Part shown: piece by piece, positions 51,868-61,620 of the stretch
How positions within the stretch are numbered: position 1 is the stretch's first letter
Layout of the letters: every line of letters starts with the position of its first letter
NCBI GenBank assembly: GCA_026913215.1
Contig: JAPTYK010000007.1
Location: 248,001 to 312,000 of the forward strand
Direction of reading: 5' to 3'
Origin: Streptomyces diastatochromogenes
GTDB lineage: Bacteria; Actinomycetota; Actinomycetes; Streptomycetales; Streptomycetaceae
DNA: 64,000 bases
Translations under genes and position numbers: made by a program
Notes under the pieces: generated by a model
What the model saw: only the letters and a program-made list of their open reading frames with translations
What the model was told of the DNA's origin: nothing
Database searches by the model: none

Positions 51868-52097
51868 CGCTGTGGCGGCAGGTGCTGGCCGCCCTCAGTG
51901 ACGACACCCTCGACGACGCGACACGCGAGGCGATCGTGGCCCGCGGCGCCGCCCAGCTCGCCGTCCGCCGCGCTCCCGAGGGCCAGCAGGCCACGCCCGA
52001 TGCCGTCCTCGACACCGCCTTCCACGAGTTCAGCCTCCTTCTCACCGTCGAACAGGCGCGCGAAGCCCTCCGCGAAGTCGGCCGCGCCCATGAGTGA
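51864..52097 (+). CDS. Small helical protein, second of a coupled trio
   Basis: The GTG at 51864 overlaps the preceding stop; product 77 residues. It is helical throughout (LWRQVLAALSDDTLDDATRE, FHEFSLLLTVEQAREALREV). No recognised domain. The next gene's ATG lies 8 nt inside its 3' end, so all three are translated together. Confidence 0.6.
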   Translation: MTLWRQVLAALSDDTLDDATREAIVARGAAQLAVRRAPEGQQATPDAVLDTAFHEFSLLLTVEQAREALREVGRAHE

Positions 52098-52323
52098 CCC
52101 GCGCGGCGTAGAAGGCGTTGAAGCCGGTGTGACCACGACCATGCGGTTCACGCCGGTCATCGGCGTCCAGCGCACCGGGAGCGAAACGGTTCCCCGCCCC
52201 GACCTGGAGCCGGTATTCGCCGAGCTCGCCGCACGGTGGGCCAGCGCCGGCCGGACGGTGCCCGGCCGACCGGATGAGGAGTGGACGGTCCTCGCCCGCC
52301 GCTCACCCTGGCCCGTACGCTGA
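52090..52323 (+). CDS. Small protein, third of a coupled trio
   Basis: The ATG at 52090 overlaps the preceding gene by 8 nt; product 77 residues. It contains MRFTPVIGVQRTGSETV and FAELAARWASAGRTVPG and ends near WTVLARRSPW. No known domain. It probably forms a complex with, or acts in the same process as, the other two products. Confidence 0.6.
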   Translation: MSDPRGVEGVEAGVTTTMRFTPVIGVQRTGSETVPRPDLEPVFAELAARWASAGRTVPGRPDEEWTVLARRSPWPVR

Positions 52324-52632
52324 CCGCGCGGCGCGGGCACGGCCCCACCGCCACTGCACCGCACCCCAAGGAGCTTTCGGCGCCGTACGGCGCCTCGCTC
52401 CCCGGGCTGCTGGACCGGCACACCGTGGTTGGGCCCGCCGGTCCGGCAGCCCGACCAGTCCACCACCCCGGTCCGGGGTACGCGGAACAGCGCCTGGCAG
52501 CACGAAGGCCCTGACGGCTCGGGGGATGATCAGGATCCTCGTATCACCGAGCCGACGCGGCATTGCCATCAAGGTGCGATCGGGACCCCGGACTGCACCG
52601 GCCGCCGCGCGGCGGCCGGACGAGTCTGGGAT
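52324..52632. other. Gene-free stretch
   Basis: Several overlapping short frames are present but none has a start signal or consistent codon use. No hairpin stands out. Confidence 0.35.
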
Positions 52633-52833
52633 TCAGACGACGCTGACCGCGGTGGCCTGCGGGCCCTTCGTGCCGTTGGCGACCTCGTAGGCGACCCGCT
52701 GGCCCTCTTCGAGACTGCGGTAGCCGGTGGCCTGGATCTCGGAGTAGTGGACGAAGAGGTCGGGGCCGGAGTCCTGCTCGATGAAGCCGAATCCCTTTTC
52801 CGCGTTGAACCACTTCACGGTTCCCTGCGCCAC
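52633..52833 (-). CDS. Cold-shock-domain protein
   Basis: The GTG at 52833 follows AGGAGCGAGC on this strand; product 66 residues, the normal size. It has [18 protein letters not shown] (RNP1 K-G-F-G-F-I), DLFVHYSEI (RNP2-like, with Tyr where Phe is usual) and [20 protein letters not shown]. Such proteins bind single-stranded RNA and DNA. The frame is open for a further 84 codons upstream, to an ATG at 53085 with protein-like sequence ([20 protein letters not shown]), so an upstream gene fragment may be fused in frame. The internal start is preferred because of its ribosome-binding site. Confidence 0.85.
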   Translation of the reverse strand: MAQGTVKWFNAEKGFGFIEQDSGPDLFVHYSEIQATGYRSLEEGQRVAYEVANGTKGPQATAVSVV

Positions 52834-53170
52834 GCTCGCTCCTGAATGTCGTGCCGGTTGCAGCCGCCATTGTCGGCGCATGCGGGTAACTGCTGGACCG
52901 GCGACACGCCACGGCGGCGCGGGTTCCTCGACGGCGGCGGGCGCCACGGCCCGCAGTACGGACAACGGCACGATCCCCGGCCAGCCCAGCACCCGCACGG
53001 TCTCGAACCCGTTGCCGGCGTCGATGTGCAGGCCCGGGACACCGGATGTCCACCGGGGCTGACCGCCTGGTGCGGCGTGTGTCATGGCTCATCCTGACCG
53101 CTGCACGGTCGGCGCCCGCCGGCGACACTCCGGACAGATCGCCTCCCCAGCGGGCGGGCCGAGTCGGTGG

Positions 53171-54775
53171 TCACGGCGGTGACTGGGCGGGGCCGTAGCG
53201 CAGAAGGTCGTAGAGGCACACGCACTTGTGGAACGCGGTCGCGTGGGAGGTCCCCGGCCCGCACTGGTCCATGCGCTGCAGCAGGATCTTCCGCAGCTGC
53301 TCGGGGTCGTAGTCGCCGGGGTCGAGCAGCGGGGCGAGATGGACGAGTTCCACCAGGCCGAGGTTGTCGAGGTCGGCCGGGGTGCGCGGCCGCGGCGTGA
53401 GGTTGACGAAGCGTTTGACGTAGGACGCGCTCGGCCTCAGGTCCTCGACGCGCCTGCCGGTGACGGTGGTGATGCGCTCGTCGAGGCCGTCGGTGTCGAC
53501 GGTGCCTTCGGCGCTGATGCGGCCGGTCTCGCGCAGGTACTTCCACAGCGGCACGTACTTGGTGGTGCGCAGCAGGTGGGGCAAGGCGTTGGCCAGGACA
53601 CCTTCGGCGCGCAGCGGCTGCTCGCCGGTGCCCAGGACGTCGTGGACGAGGTCGATGCGGGCCAGGCTGCGGTAGCCGAGGTCGGCGATGTCGCCTGCGT
53701 CGAAGCGGCCCACCCCGAAGACGACCCGCATGCCGGCTGCCTGGGGGCTGTCGATGTCGGCGACGACGAGCGAGGACGGTTCGCTCGGCGGGTTGAGCAC
53801 CAGCTGGTAGACGTGGTCACGCAGAGTGCGCAGAAGTGCGGCGGGGAAGGGCCGGTCGAGGGCAGCCAGGGCGCGAAAGACGGGCCGGAAGTCACCGGCG
53901 CGGATGAGGGTGATCGGGACGAGGGCCTGGTCGAACACGAGTGTGGAGGGCGCCATCTGCGGCTCCTCCGTCTGAGGGTGCCACTCGACGGCGATCAGCC
54001 GGTTGGCGAGGTGGCCGATGTTGCGGCTGGTCAGGCACGCGGTGATGGCCTTGAGGATGGAGGTGACGTTGCGGTCCGACAGGCTGTAGCCGAGGAAGAT
54101 CACCGGATGCTCTACGAAGATCGTGAGCAGCTTGGCAGCGAGGTAGGCATTGCGTTCGTCGAAGCGCTCGTAGTCCTCGGCGGTCAGCACGAGGCTGTCG
54201 GGTTCGGTGACGTTGCCGTGGATGTAGTAGGTCTCGGCGATGCCCATCGCGTCGCTGAACAGCAGCTGGTCCTGCCCGACGTAGGAGCGGAACTCGGGGA
54301 AGATCTCCGTCAGCAGGGTGTCGTAGTTGGTGGTGACGACCCCGTCGATGGTGGCCTGCCGCAGCAGCTCGAGTTCCTCGGCGAGGGTGCCGTCCTCGCG
54401 CAGGCGGGCCGAGTCGGTGATACGGGAGCGAGAGGCCAGCTCGCGGGCGATCTCCCTCTTGAGGGCGGACTGCGGCCCGGACGGCGCCGGAGCGCCGCCG
54501 CGCCGGTCGGCGTAGCCGGGGCCCCACCACACCTCGTGGAAGTCGGCGGCCATGAGACTGGCGGTGCCGGGCAGGTCGCCACCGGCCGTGGCCCGGTAGT
54601 ACGCGTACGGGCGGGGCAGGTCCGCGCTGAACTGCTCCAGCAGCTCCTCCCAGCCGGGCAGGCCCAGGTAGCGGCGCGACATGCCGCTGCCGACGAACAG
54701 GAACGGCGCCGCGGTCAGCTGCGAGAGGTGCGCGGTCAGTCCGGCCTCAAGCTGCGCTTCGTCCACATTTTCCAT
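53171..54775 (-). CDS. SIR2-domain protein, candidate defence NADase
   Basis: The ATG at 54775 follows GGAGGGAGC; product 534 residues. The N-terminal about 290 residues form a SIR2-like domain: FLFVGSGMSRR (25-35), VVTTNYDTLL (147-156), YIHGN with H186, and FLGYSLSDRNV (227-237). In anti-phage proteins this domain degrades NAD after infection is sensed. The C-terminal about 240 residues (LVVADIDSPQAAGMRVVFG, PHLLRTTKYVPLWKYL) are an unrecognised, possibly sensing, domain. Its neighbours (cold-shock, endonuclease VII-like, primase-helicase) support a defence setting. A defence role is inferred. Confidence 0.75.
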   Translation of the reverse strand: MENVDEAQLEAGLTAHLSQLTAAPFLFVGSGMSRRYLGLPGWEELLEQFSADLPRPYAYYRATAGGDLPGTASLMAADFHEVWWGPGYADRRGGAPAPSGPQSALKREIARELASRSRITDSARLREDGTLAEELELLRQATIDGVVTTNYDTLLTEIFPEFRSYVGQDQLLFSDAMGIAETYYIHGNVTEPDSLVLTAEDYERFDERNAYLAAKLLTIFVEHPVIFLGYSLSDRNVTSILKAITACLTSRNIGHLANRLIAVEWHPQTEEPQMAPSTLVFDQALVPITLIRAGDFRPVFRALAALDRPFPAALLRTLRDHVYQLVLNPPSEPSSLVVADIDSPQAAGMRVVFGVGRFDAGDIADLGYRSLARIDLVHDVLGTGEQPLRAEGVLANALPHLLRTTKYVPLWKYLRETGRISAEGTVDTDGLDERITTVTGRRVEDLRPSASYVKRFVNLTPRPRTPADLDNLGLVELVHLAPLLDPGDYDPEQLRKILLQRMDQCGPGTSHATAFHKCVCLYDLLRYGPAQSPP

Positions 54776-55082
54776 GCTCCCTCCGCATCCGTCCGGCCGC
54801 CGCTCTGCACTGGGCGCGCCGGTCCGGAGCGGGAGTCGAGATCAGGCGTGGCGTGTCCTTGCCGGGCCTGGGAGCGTTGAACGGGGTGACGCGTGCACGG
54901 GTCGCAGGAAAGCCTTCATGGACCTGTGCAGGTCGGCGGCCCCGGGTACCGCGCCCGGCGCCCGGGGCCGCAACACGTTCGACCCGATCTCCTCCGATGC
55001 CACCCCGCTACCGGCGCCCGGGCGCCGGGCTCGGCGGCACGGCGCTGCTGTCGGCCACAGGGGCTGGCGTCGGGCCACCCGC
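54776..55082. other. Intergenic stretch upstream of SIR2 and Sua5 genes
   Basis: No supportable gene. It contains the hairpin GCGGCCCCGGG / CCCGGGGCCGC (54936-54971), which recalls the GCGGCCCCGGGT repeat near 45720. Confidence 0.35.
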
Positions 55083-55098
55083 GTGGGCGGCATCATGA
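55083..55098 (+). repeat. 16-nt repeat at a mini-gene start, copy 2
   Basis: Identical to 47765-47780 (GTGGGCGGCATCATGA). Confidence 0.5.
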
Positions 55099-55166
55099 AG
55101 CCGAAGGGCTGTGCAGTCGGCTCGTCGCATGGCGGCGAGGCGGCGGACGCGGCGAGCGGACCGTGA
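55095..55166 (+). CDS. 23-residue possible leader peptide
   Basis: The ATG at 55095 lies in the repeated 16-mer; the peptide starts MKPKGCAVGSSHGGEAADAA and ends 15 nt before the Sua5-type gene. Like the 47777 mini-ORF, it may be a translated leader that influences the following gene. Coding is unproven. Confidence 0.3.
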   Translation: MKPKGCAVGSSHGGEAADAASGP

Positions 55167-55181
55167 GAGGGAAGTACGAGG

Positions 55182-56159
55182 GTGACGGCAACCAGCAGTG
55201 ACATCGAGAAGGCGGCCGGTGTGCTGCGTGCGGGCGGCCTGGTGGCTCTGCCGACGGAGACGGTCTACGGGCTGGGCGCCAACGCTGAGGACCCCGCCGC
55301 TGTCACGCGGATCTTCGAGGTGAAGGGGCGTCCGCCGACCCACCCGCTGATCGTCCACGTCGCCGCCGCAGCCCAGCTGGACGACTGGGTGGCCGAGGTG
55401 CCTCCGGCCGCGCGCCTGCTGGCCGACCGCTTCTGGCCCGGGCCGCTGACCCTGGTCCTGCGGCGCGGCACCCGGGTGCCGCTGGAGGCGACGGGCGGAC
55501 TGGAGACGGTGGCCGTGCGGGTGCCCGACCACCCGGTCGCGCTCGCGCTGCTGTCGGCCTTCGGAGGCGGTGTCACGGCCCCGTCCGCCAACCGGTTCGG
55601 CCAGGTAAGCCCGACCACCGCCGCCAACGTCCGCAGCGAGCTCGGCGGCGCCGTCGACTTCGTGCTGGACGGCGGGCCCTGCGAGGTCGGCGTCGAGTCG
55701 ACCATCGTCGACGTCACCGGCGAGCAGCCGGCCATCCTGCGTCCCGGCGGGGTGACACGCGAAGACCTCGCAGCGGTGCTGGGGCACCCGGTCGCCGTGC
55801 CCTCTACCAGCGGCGTCCGAGTGCCGGGCCAGCACCCCTCGCACTACGCACCGAGGGCGCGGGTCGTTCTCGTCGAACCGAAGAAGATCCTCGCCGAAGC
55901 CGAGCTCGCCCAGGAGGACGGTTGCCAGGTCGGTGTCTTCCTTCCCCCGCAGCTTGCCGATGCTCCGGTGAAGGCGCACGCCGTCGTGGTCCTGCCCGAG
56001 TCACCGGCTGCCTACGCCCGCGGGCTGTACGGGTTCCTGCGCGAGCTCGATCAGCAGGGGTGCGACCTCATCGTCGCCTCCCTGCCGCCGGAGGAGGGGC
56101 TGGGGCTGGCGATCGGCAACCGGCTGCGCCGCGCCGCAGGTCCCCGCGCCGTGACCTGA
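55182..56159 (+). CDS. tsaC: Sua5-type L-threonylcarbamoyladenylate synthase
   Basis: The GTG at 55182 follows GAGAGGGAAG; product 325 residues. Residues 1-205 are the YrdC/Sua5 domain (LVALPTETVYGLGANA, KGRPPTHPLIVH, FWPGPLTLVLRR, VAVRVPDHP, VTAPSANRFGQVSPT). The rest is the Sua5-specific C-terminal domain (GQHPSHYAPRARVVLVE). The enzyme makes the intermediate for t6A37 of ANN-decoding tRNAs. This is normally a chromosomal housekeeping gene; a copy in this accessory setting could be a spare, a substrate-recruited enzyme, or a sign that this end is chromosomal. Confidence 0.9.
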   Translation: MTATSSDIEKAAGVLRAGGLVALPTETVYGLGANAEDPAAVTRIFEVKGRPPTHPLIVHVAAAAQLDDWVAEVPPAARLLADRFWPGPLTLVLRRGTRVPLEATGGLETVAVRVPDHPVALALLSAFGGGVTAPSANRFGQVSPTTAANVRSELGGAVDFVLDGGPCEVGVESTIVDVTGEQPAILRPGGVTREDLAAVLGHPVAVPSTSGVRVPGQHPSHYAPRARVVLVEPKKILAEAELAQEDGCQVGVFLPPQLADAPVKAHAVVVLPESPAAYARGLYGFLRELDQQGCDLIVASLPPEEGLGLAIGNRLRRAAGPRAVT

Positions 56160-56177
56160 GCAGATCTGGCGGGCGGT

Positions 56178-56816
56178 TCAGGACGCGGCGATGGCCGCCG
56201 CGTCGAGGCCGCGGGCGGCGACGAGCTGGGCGCTGCCGTCGGCCAGCCGGTAGGACAGGCCCACCACAGCGGTCCGGCCGTCGGCCACCGCGTCGGCCAG
56301 GACGCGGGAGCGCTCCAGCAGCAGGTCCACGGTGTGCTCGATGTGCTCGGCCAGGATCTCCTCGGGCTTCTCGCGTCCGGCTGCGCGGGCGGCCAGCACA
56401 CTCGGGGTGACCCGCTCGACGACGTCGCGGACGAAGCCGCTCGGCGTCTGGCCGTCCTTCAGGGCGGAGCAGGCCGCAGCGACGGCGCCACACGAGTCGT
56501 GGCCCAGGACGACGACCAGCGGCGCACCCAGAACGCTCACGCCGAACTCGATGGACCCGAGCACTTCGGTGCCGGCGACGTGCCCGGCGGTGCGGACCAC
56601 GAACAGGTCGCCCAGACCGCGGTCGAAGATGATCTCGGCGGCCAGGCGGGAGTCGGAGCAGCCGAACAGCACAGCGAATGGCTGCTGGGACGGTGCGGTC
56701 TCGCTACGGCGGGCGGCGTCCTGGTTCGGGTGCTCGGCGGTACCGGACACGAACCGCTCGTTGCCGGCCAGGAGCATCTTGAAGGCGTCCTGGGGTGTGG
56801 GTGTCTGGGAAGTCAT
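56178..56816 (-). CDS. Beta-class carbonic anhydrase
   Basis: The ATG at 56816 gives 212 residues. It has the zinc-binding pattern C-x-D-x-R (FGCSDSRL) and H-x2-C (LGHDSCGAVAAAC), with VRTAGHVAG between, as in beta carbonic anhydrases. It has no signal peptide, so it is cytoplasmic and interconverts CO2 and bicarbonate. It converges on the Sua5 gene with 18 nt between stops; no terminator is evident there. Confidence 0.9.
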   Translation of the reverse strand: MTSQTPTPQDAFKMLLAGNERFVSGTAEHPNQDAARRSETAPSQQPFAVLFGCSDSRLAAEIIFDRGLGDLFVVRTAGHVAGTEVLGSIEFGVSVLGAPLVVVLGHDSCGAVAAACSALKDGQTPSGFVRDVVERVTPSVLAARAAGREKPEEILAEHIEHTVDLLLERSRVLADAVADGRTAVVGLSYRLADGSAQLVAARGLDAAAIAAS

Positions 56817-57002
56817 GGCCGCAGCCTACGGCTCGGCTCTTCTACGCCCGGGTGACCGCCGCTCCCACCGCCCACGCACGCCCGGACGCCACCGCAATCG
56901 GTAACAACTGACCAAACCACGCCAGACGGGATGAATCGGGCTGCCGTTGTGTGGCTGAAGGCCGGCCGCTGTCCACAGGCGGATGCTCCGAGTCTGTCCG
57001 GC

Positions 57003-57803
57003 ATGACCTCAGCACATCACCTGTATGCACTGCCGGAGCACCGCCGTCTGGATCTGGTCGACCGCTTCCAGGATCTGAGCGAGCAGCAGATATCCGACAA
57101 GCTCGGCCGCAACCTCGACCACTTCGGGCCCACCTGCCCTCGCGCGGACAAGCGTCGGGGCCACCTGCCGACGGTCGCGCTCCTCGGCGATGACGGCCGC
57201 TGGCACCTGCGCCTGGGCAACACCATGGTCTGCTCGGTCCGGGCCCGTGTCTTCCTCGACGCCGATACCACTGGTTCCGCCCCCGGGCCGGGGGCCGTGA
57301 TCCACCACGAGCAGTGGGCGCACTGGTGGACCGACGGCCGCCGGTACCGCATCGAGAGCCCTGGGCCGCACATCGGGACGACCGGCTCCAGGACCGTGGA
57401 ATGGGACGTCACCCTGACCGGCGAGGAGAAGCGGCCCGATCTGGTCCGCCCATGGGAGCGGTGCCAGATCAGCGTCCACGAGGGCGACTGGGACCCCTGC
57501 CGCATCGCGCCGCGGGGCAGTTGGCGGGTCCACCGCCGCACCGAGTACATCGACGTCGGCGGCCGGATGTGCCACGCGTGCGGAGACAGCCTGGCCCAGG
57601 ACCTCGAGTACGACCGGCACACCAGCCTCATCCGCGGAGTGCTATGCCAGGAGTGCGCCAGCAGCGTCACCGAGTGCCCGCACCCGGGCGGCTGCTACCG
57701 GGCCGACTACCTCAACTCTCCGCCCGCAGGGCACCTCCGTAGGACCTACTACGTCGGTGGCAACCGTGACGACCGCAAGCGACCAGGTCCTCGAGCAGCC
57801 TGA
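57003..57803 (+). CDS. Endonuclease VII-like protein
   Basis: The ATG at 57003 is chosen over the frame's earlier start at 56931; product 266 residues. The last third holds CHACGDSLAQDLEYDRHT followed by LIRGVLCQECA, close to the recombination endonuclease VII pattern C-x2-C...D-H-x-H...R-G-x-L-C-x2-C, except that the acidic-His core reads E-Y-D-R-H. The N-terminal part is unrecognised (LVDRFQDLSEQQISDKLG, RRGHLPTVALLG). A His-Me-type nuclease is likely, with activity uncertain because of the altered core. It is two genes from the primase-helicase. Confidence 0.6.
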   Translation: MTSAHHLYALPEHRRLDLVDRFQDLSEQQISDKLGRNLDHFGPTCPRADKRRGHLPTVALLGDDGRWHLRLGNTMVCSVRARVFLDADTTGSAPGPGAVIHHEQWAHWWTDGRRYRIESPGPHIGTTGSRTVEWDVTLTGEEKRPDLVRPWERCQISVHEGDWDPCRIAPRGSWRVHRRTEYIDVGGRMCHACGDSLAQDLEYDRHTSLIRGVLCQECASSVTECPHPGGCYRADYLNSPPAGHLRRTYYVGGNRDDRKRPGPRAA

Positions 57804-57934
57804 CGGTCACCGACGCCTCCCTGTGTCCTGTCCTCCGGTGCCCGGATCCAACTGCCCTCGCCTGTTTCCACTCTGACGGACGAAGCGGTCAGCCGGGCTC
57901 ACTGCGGCAGGCGGCCTGAGAACGCGCCCGAACC

Positions 57935-58816
57935 TCAGGAGGTCGGCTCGGGGGCCGGGTTGAGGCGGAGGTGGGCGAGGGCCTTGTCGTCGTGGCGCTT
58001 GTAGCGGGGCCAGCGTCGGCCGTCGGGATCTTGGGCTTCGGCTTCGTGGATGGTCCGCACGACATGACCGGGTCCCTGGGTGCGGCAGGCGTCGGCCATC
58101 TCTTCCCAGGAGGAGTACAGCCGGTAGTCCTCGACGCCGGAGCTGACGCCGTCCGTCATCACGAGGATGTCGGTGATGCCGGAGGCGGGCCAGGAGCGCA
58201 CGACGGCGTGCCGGGCGGCCTCGGGGACGGCTTCGGCGACCCAGTAGCCACCGGGCACGTGCTGGTTGATGTGGAGCATCTGGTGGGCCCGCAACTGCTG
58301 CAGGCTGGCCCGGTGTTCGGGGTTGTCGAAGCCTCGTCCGGACCGCAACGCTGCCTGGAACGCGGTGCGCTCGGGTCGGTCGGCGACGAGCCGGGCGAGC
58401 CGGTCGTCGCGGACCTGGAGGATCTCTCCGCTGGTCCTGAAGGCCACGACGGGGCTGTCGGCCAGCACGAGGGTGTCGATGCGGTCGCCGCGGTGGCGCA
58501 GGATCGAGACGGTGGCGGCGGGTGAGGCTCCCGGGACCAGGCCGTGGTCATGGACCATGGAGGCGATGGCGCTTTCAAGCAGCTGCCGCAGATCAGCGTC
58601 GGGCTCGTCGTTGAGGCCGGCGACCAGGTTCTCGCCGAGGATCTGGGCGTACCAGCCCCCGCGCGGCTTGCCGTCGGAGACGGTGGAGACGCCGTCCAGC
58701 ACGATGACGGCCCCGGGTGCTTGGTGGATGCGGTCTTCGCTGGGTCGGTCGCCGCCGGGGAGCTCCCCGGTTGTGACGGAGAAGCCGGTGTGGATCACGT
58801 GCCTGGGGGTCGCCAT
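57935..58816 (-). CDS. PP2C-like serine/threonine phosphatase
   Basis: The ATG at 58816 gives 293 residues. The PP2C metal-binding landmarks appear in order: RPSEDR (about residue 25), [31 protein letters not shown] and [11 protein letters not shown], where the final D-D corresponds to the metal-binding D-N/D. There is no membrane or sensor domain. It is divergent from the primase-helicase gene (90 bp between starts), which suggests joint control. Confidence 0.78.
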   Translation of the reverse strand: MATPRHVIHTGFSVTTGELPGGDRPSEDRIHQAPGAVIVLDGVSTVSDGKPRGGWYAQILGENLVAGLNDEPDADLRQLLESAIASMVHDHGLVPGASPAATVSILRHRGDRIDTLVLADSPVVAFRTSGEILQVRDDRLARLVADRPERTAFQAALRSGRGFDNPEHRASLQQLRAHQMLHINQHVPGGYWVAEAVPEAARHAVVRSWPASGITDILVMTDGVSSGVEDYRLYSSWEEMADACRTQGPGHVVRTIHEAEAQDPDGRRWPRYKRHDDKALAHLRLNPAPEPTS

Positions 58817-58906
58817 AGCGCGATCATTCCAGTTGTCGTACCCGCAACGACCACGTTCCGGTCAACATCGTCGATTCCCCGGCGCGCGGGCCCGACCGCC
58901 TGGATC

Positions 58907-61555
58907 ATGATCGCTGTGGAGGACTGGTCAGACCCCGTCGAACTGCGGATTCGGCTTGATGTGGCACTTGAGGAGAACGCCGAGCTACACGCAACGATCG
59001 CCCGGCTTCAAACCGAGATCGCCCAACTGAAGAACCCCCCGACATCGCTCGTCCAGCCGCACCAGCCGCTGCTGCCGTCCATCGTGGAGCCCGCTCCGGC
59101 GGTGGTGCGGGAGCCCGGAGACCTTCCGTACGCCGACGCCTCCTCCGGCACCGACGCCAAGATTGCCCTCTTTCGGGCCCTGTTCGCTGGGCGCGAGGAC
59201 GTGTACGCCAAGCGCTGGGTCAGCACCAGATCCGGCCGCACAGGTTGGAGCCCCGCGGAGGACAACCCCTTCGACCGGAACAAGGCCGAGGAGGACCGGG
59301 TCTTCTGGCCGCTCACCGACGAGGCCGTCTACCGCCACCTCGACCCCACCCGAGGGCGCGGAGAACTCCACCTCGGGCTCTACCCCATGCTGGCAGGCGA
59401 CACCTGCCGGCTCCTCGCGGTCGACTTCGACGGCAAGGACGGCAGCGACTGGCGCGCCGACGCGACCGCATACGCCACAGCCTGCCGCGAAGCCGGCGTC
59501 CCCGCGCTGGTCGAGATCTCCCGCTCCGGCGCCGGCGCGCACGTGTGGACGTTCTTCACCGCCCCCGTTGCGGCCGCCACCACCCGCGCCCTGGGCATGG
59601 CGCTGCTGCGCCGCGCCATCGACGCCCGCGGGCGGATGACCCTCGCCAGCTACGACCGGCTCTTCCCCGCCCAGGACTTCCTGCCGGACAAGGCCAAGGG
59701 CAGCTTCCGGTTCGGCAACCTGATCGCTCTGCCGCTGCACGGCATCTCCCGGGCCGGCGGCACCACCGTCTTCGTCGACCCCGACACCTGGACCCCGTAC
59801 CCCGACCAGTTCGCCCACCTCTCCCACCTCGAGCGGCTGTCACCGGCCGACGTCGAAGGGCTCGCCGACAAGCTCGGCCCCGTCAAGGCCGGCCCGGCCG
59901 CCACCGCACCCGAACTGGGCCCCAAGCCCCGACGCAAGCATCTCGGCAAGGCACCGGCCGTCGTACACGCCCGGCAGGCGGCCATGCTGGAGATCTCCAC
60001 GACCGGCCTCCCGCCGCAGCTGCTCGCCGCGCTGAAACACACCGCCGCGTTCCACAACCCGGAGTTCTACCGGCGCCAGAGCCAGCGCTTCTCCACCTGG
60101 GGCACGCCCCGCCTCGTCTGCTGCTTCGACGCCACCGACCCGGACTGGTTCCGCCTGCCGCGCGGCCTGCACGACGAGGTCGCCCAGCTCATCGCCACCG
60201 CCGGCGGCACGCTGAACGTCACCACGGACCTGCCCGAACCCGAGACCATCACCGCCCGGTTCACGGGCGAGCTGACCGACGTCCAGGGCGAGGCCGTAGA
60301 CGCCCTGGCGCCGCACCTCACCGGTGTTCTTGTCGCACCCCCGGGCTCCGGCAAGACTGTGATGGCGTGCTCGCTGATTGCCCGCCATCGCGTGCGCACC
60401 GCCGTCATCGTCAACCGCGCCGAGCTCCTGGACCAGTGGAAGGAGCGGCTGACGACCTTCCTCGACCTCGGAGATGCCCACGTCGGCACGCTCGGGGGAG
60501 GCAAGGACCGCCGCACCCACGCCGTCGACCTGATCATGCTGCAGACGCTGACCCACCGCGACGCGCCCGCCGGCCTCCTGGACGGCTACGGCCTGGTCAT
60601 CGTCGACGAGTGCCACGCCGTGGGCGCGCCCGGCGCTGAGGCGGCCATCCGCACGGCGAAGGTCCGGCGCTGGCTCGGGCTGTCCGCAACGCCCTACCGC
60701 GCGGACCAGATGGACGCCCTGATCACCATGCAGTGCGGCCCCATCCGCCACGAGATCGAGGACACCAGTACCTTCGCCAAGCACCTCGTGGTGCACCCCA
60801 CCACGTTCACCACCGACGAGCCAGGCACCGACGGCGCCTCCATCCAGGCCATCTACAACGAGCTGGCAGGCGACGCTGACCGCAACGCCATCATCGCCGC
60901 CGACATCGCCGACGCCGCCGCCCGCGGCCGCTGCAGTCTCGCCCTGACCAACCGCGTCGAACACCTCCACCAACTCACCGCCGCCCTGGCCACCCACGGC
61001 ATCCAGCCGCTCACCCTCCACGGCAAGATGCCTCCGGCAGAGCGCGCCCGGGTCCGCGCCGCCCTGGCCGCCGACAGCACGGAACCCCTCGTACTCGTCG
61101 CGATCGACAAGCTCGCCGGCGAAGGATTCGACCAACCACGCCTGGACACGCTGTTCCTGACCAGCCCGATCTCCTTCAAGGGACGCGTCATCCAGCAGGT
61201 CGGCCGGATCATGCGCAACACCGAGGCCCGCAAGTCCCACGTCGAAGCACACGATTACCTCGACCCCGACGTCCCTCTCCTGGAGCGCATGCACCACAAA
61301 CGCCGACGCATCCTCGAACGACGTGGCTTCGACGTCACAGCACCCGCGACTCTGCCGACAGCCCCCACTCGTGCCGCCGTCCCCGCCCGCCGCACTCCCA
61401 CGCCCGAGCCCGCTTCACCTGCTGTACCGCCGGTGGCCGAGGTGCGGCAGTGGGCCAAAGGCCGCGGCATGGACGTACCATCGCGCGGCCGGCTGCGCAC
61501 CGAAATCTGGGACGCCTGGCGTGCTGCGCACGCCCCCGCGCAGTCAGCCGGCTGA
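58907..61555 (+). CDS. TOTE-type primase plus SF2 helicase with Lsr2-like tail
   Basis: The ATG at 58907 gives 882 residues; a GTG 9 nt later is also possible, and no strong ribosome-binding site distinguishes them. Order: a short coiled coil (20-43); an AEP primase domain with AVDFDGKDG (D173, D175), SGAGAHVW (H212) and IALPLHG; a linker; an SF2 helicase with Walker A APPGSGKT (477-484), DECH (567-570), [13 protein letters not shown] and a motif [10 protein letters not shown]; and a C-terminal Lsr2-type DNA-binding segment ([19 protein letters not shown]). All catalytic residues look intact. AEP-helicase fusions of this type belong to conflict systems found by comparative genomics. Confidence 0.82.
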   Translation: MIAVEDWSDPVELRIRLDVALEENAELHATIARLQTEIAQLKNPPTSLVQPHQPLLPSIVEPAPAVVREPGDLPYADASSGTDAKIALFRALFAGREDVYAKRWVSTRSGRTGWSPAEDNPFDRNKAEEDRVFWPLTDEAVYRHLDPTRGRGELHLGLYPMLAGDTCRLLAVDFDGKDGSDWRADATAYATACREAGVPALVEISRSGAGAHVWTFFTAPVAAATTRALGMALLRRAIDARGRMTLASYDRLFPAQDFLPDKAKGSFRFGNLIALPLHGISRAGGTTVFVDPDTWTPYPDQFAHLSHLERLSPADVEGLADKLGPVKAGPAATAPELGPKPRRKHLGKAPAVVHARQAAMLEISTTGLPPQLLAALKHTAAFHNPEFYRRQSQRFSTWGTPRLVCCFDATDPDWFRLPRGLHDEVAQLIATAGGTLNVTTDLPEPETITARFTGELTDVQGEAVDALAPHLTGVLVAPPGSGKTVMACSLIARHRVRTAVIVNRAELLDQWKERLTTFLDLGDAHVGTLGGGKDRRTHAVDLIMLQTLTHRDAPAGLLDGYGLVIVDECHAVGAPGAEAAIRTAKVRRWLGLSATPYRADQMDALITMQCGPIRHEIEDTSTFAKHLVVHPTTFTTDEPGTDGASIQAIYNELAGDADRNAIIAADIADAAARGRCSLALTNRVEHLHQLTAALATHGIQPLTLHGKMPPAERARVRAALAADSTEPLVLVAIDKLAGEGFDQPRLDTLFLTSPISFKGRVIQQVGRIMRNTEARKSHVEAHDYLDPDVPLLERMHHKRRRILERRGFDVTAPATLPTAPTRAAVPARRTPTPEPASPAVPPVAEVRQWAKGRGMDVPSRGRLRTEIWDAWRAAHAPAQSAG

Positions 61556-61620
61556 AACAAACTCGGGACGGCACGGCGTGAAGCACCAGGCACCGCCGTC
61601 GAGCCCGGACGTAGTCCGGG

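Noticed and set aside
59245-60639. 464-residue plus frame inside the primase-helicase gene
   Set aside because: Arg/Pro-rich shadow of the 58907 frame; the main frame carries the catalytic motifs.
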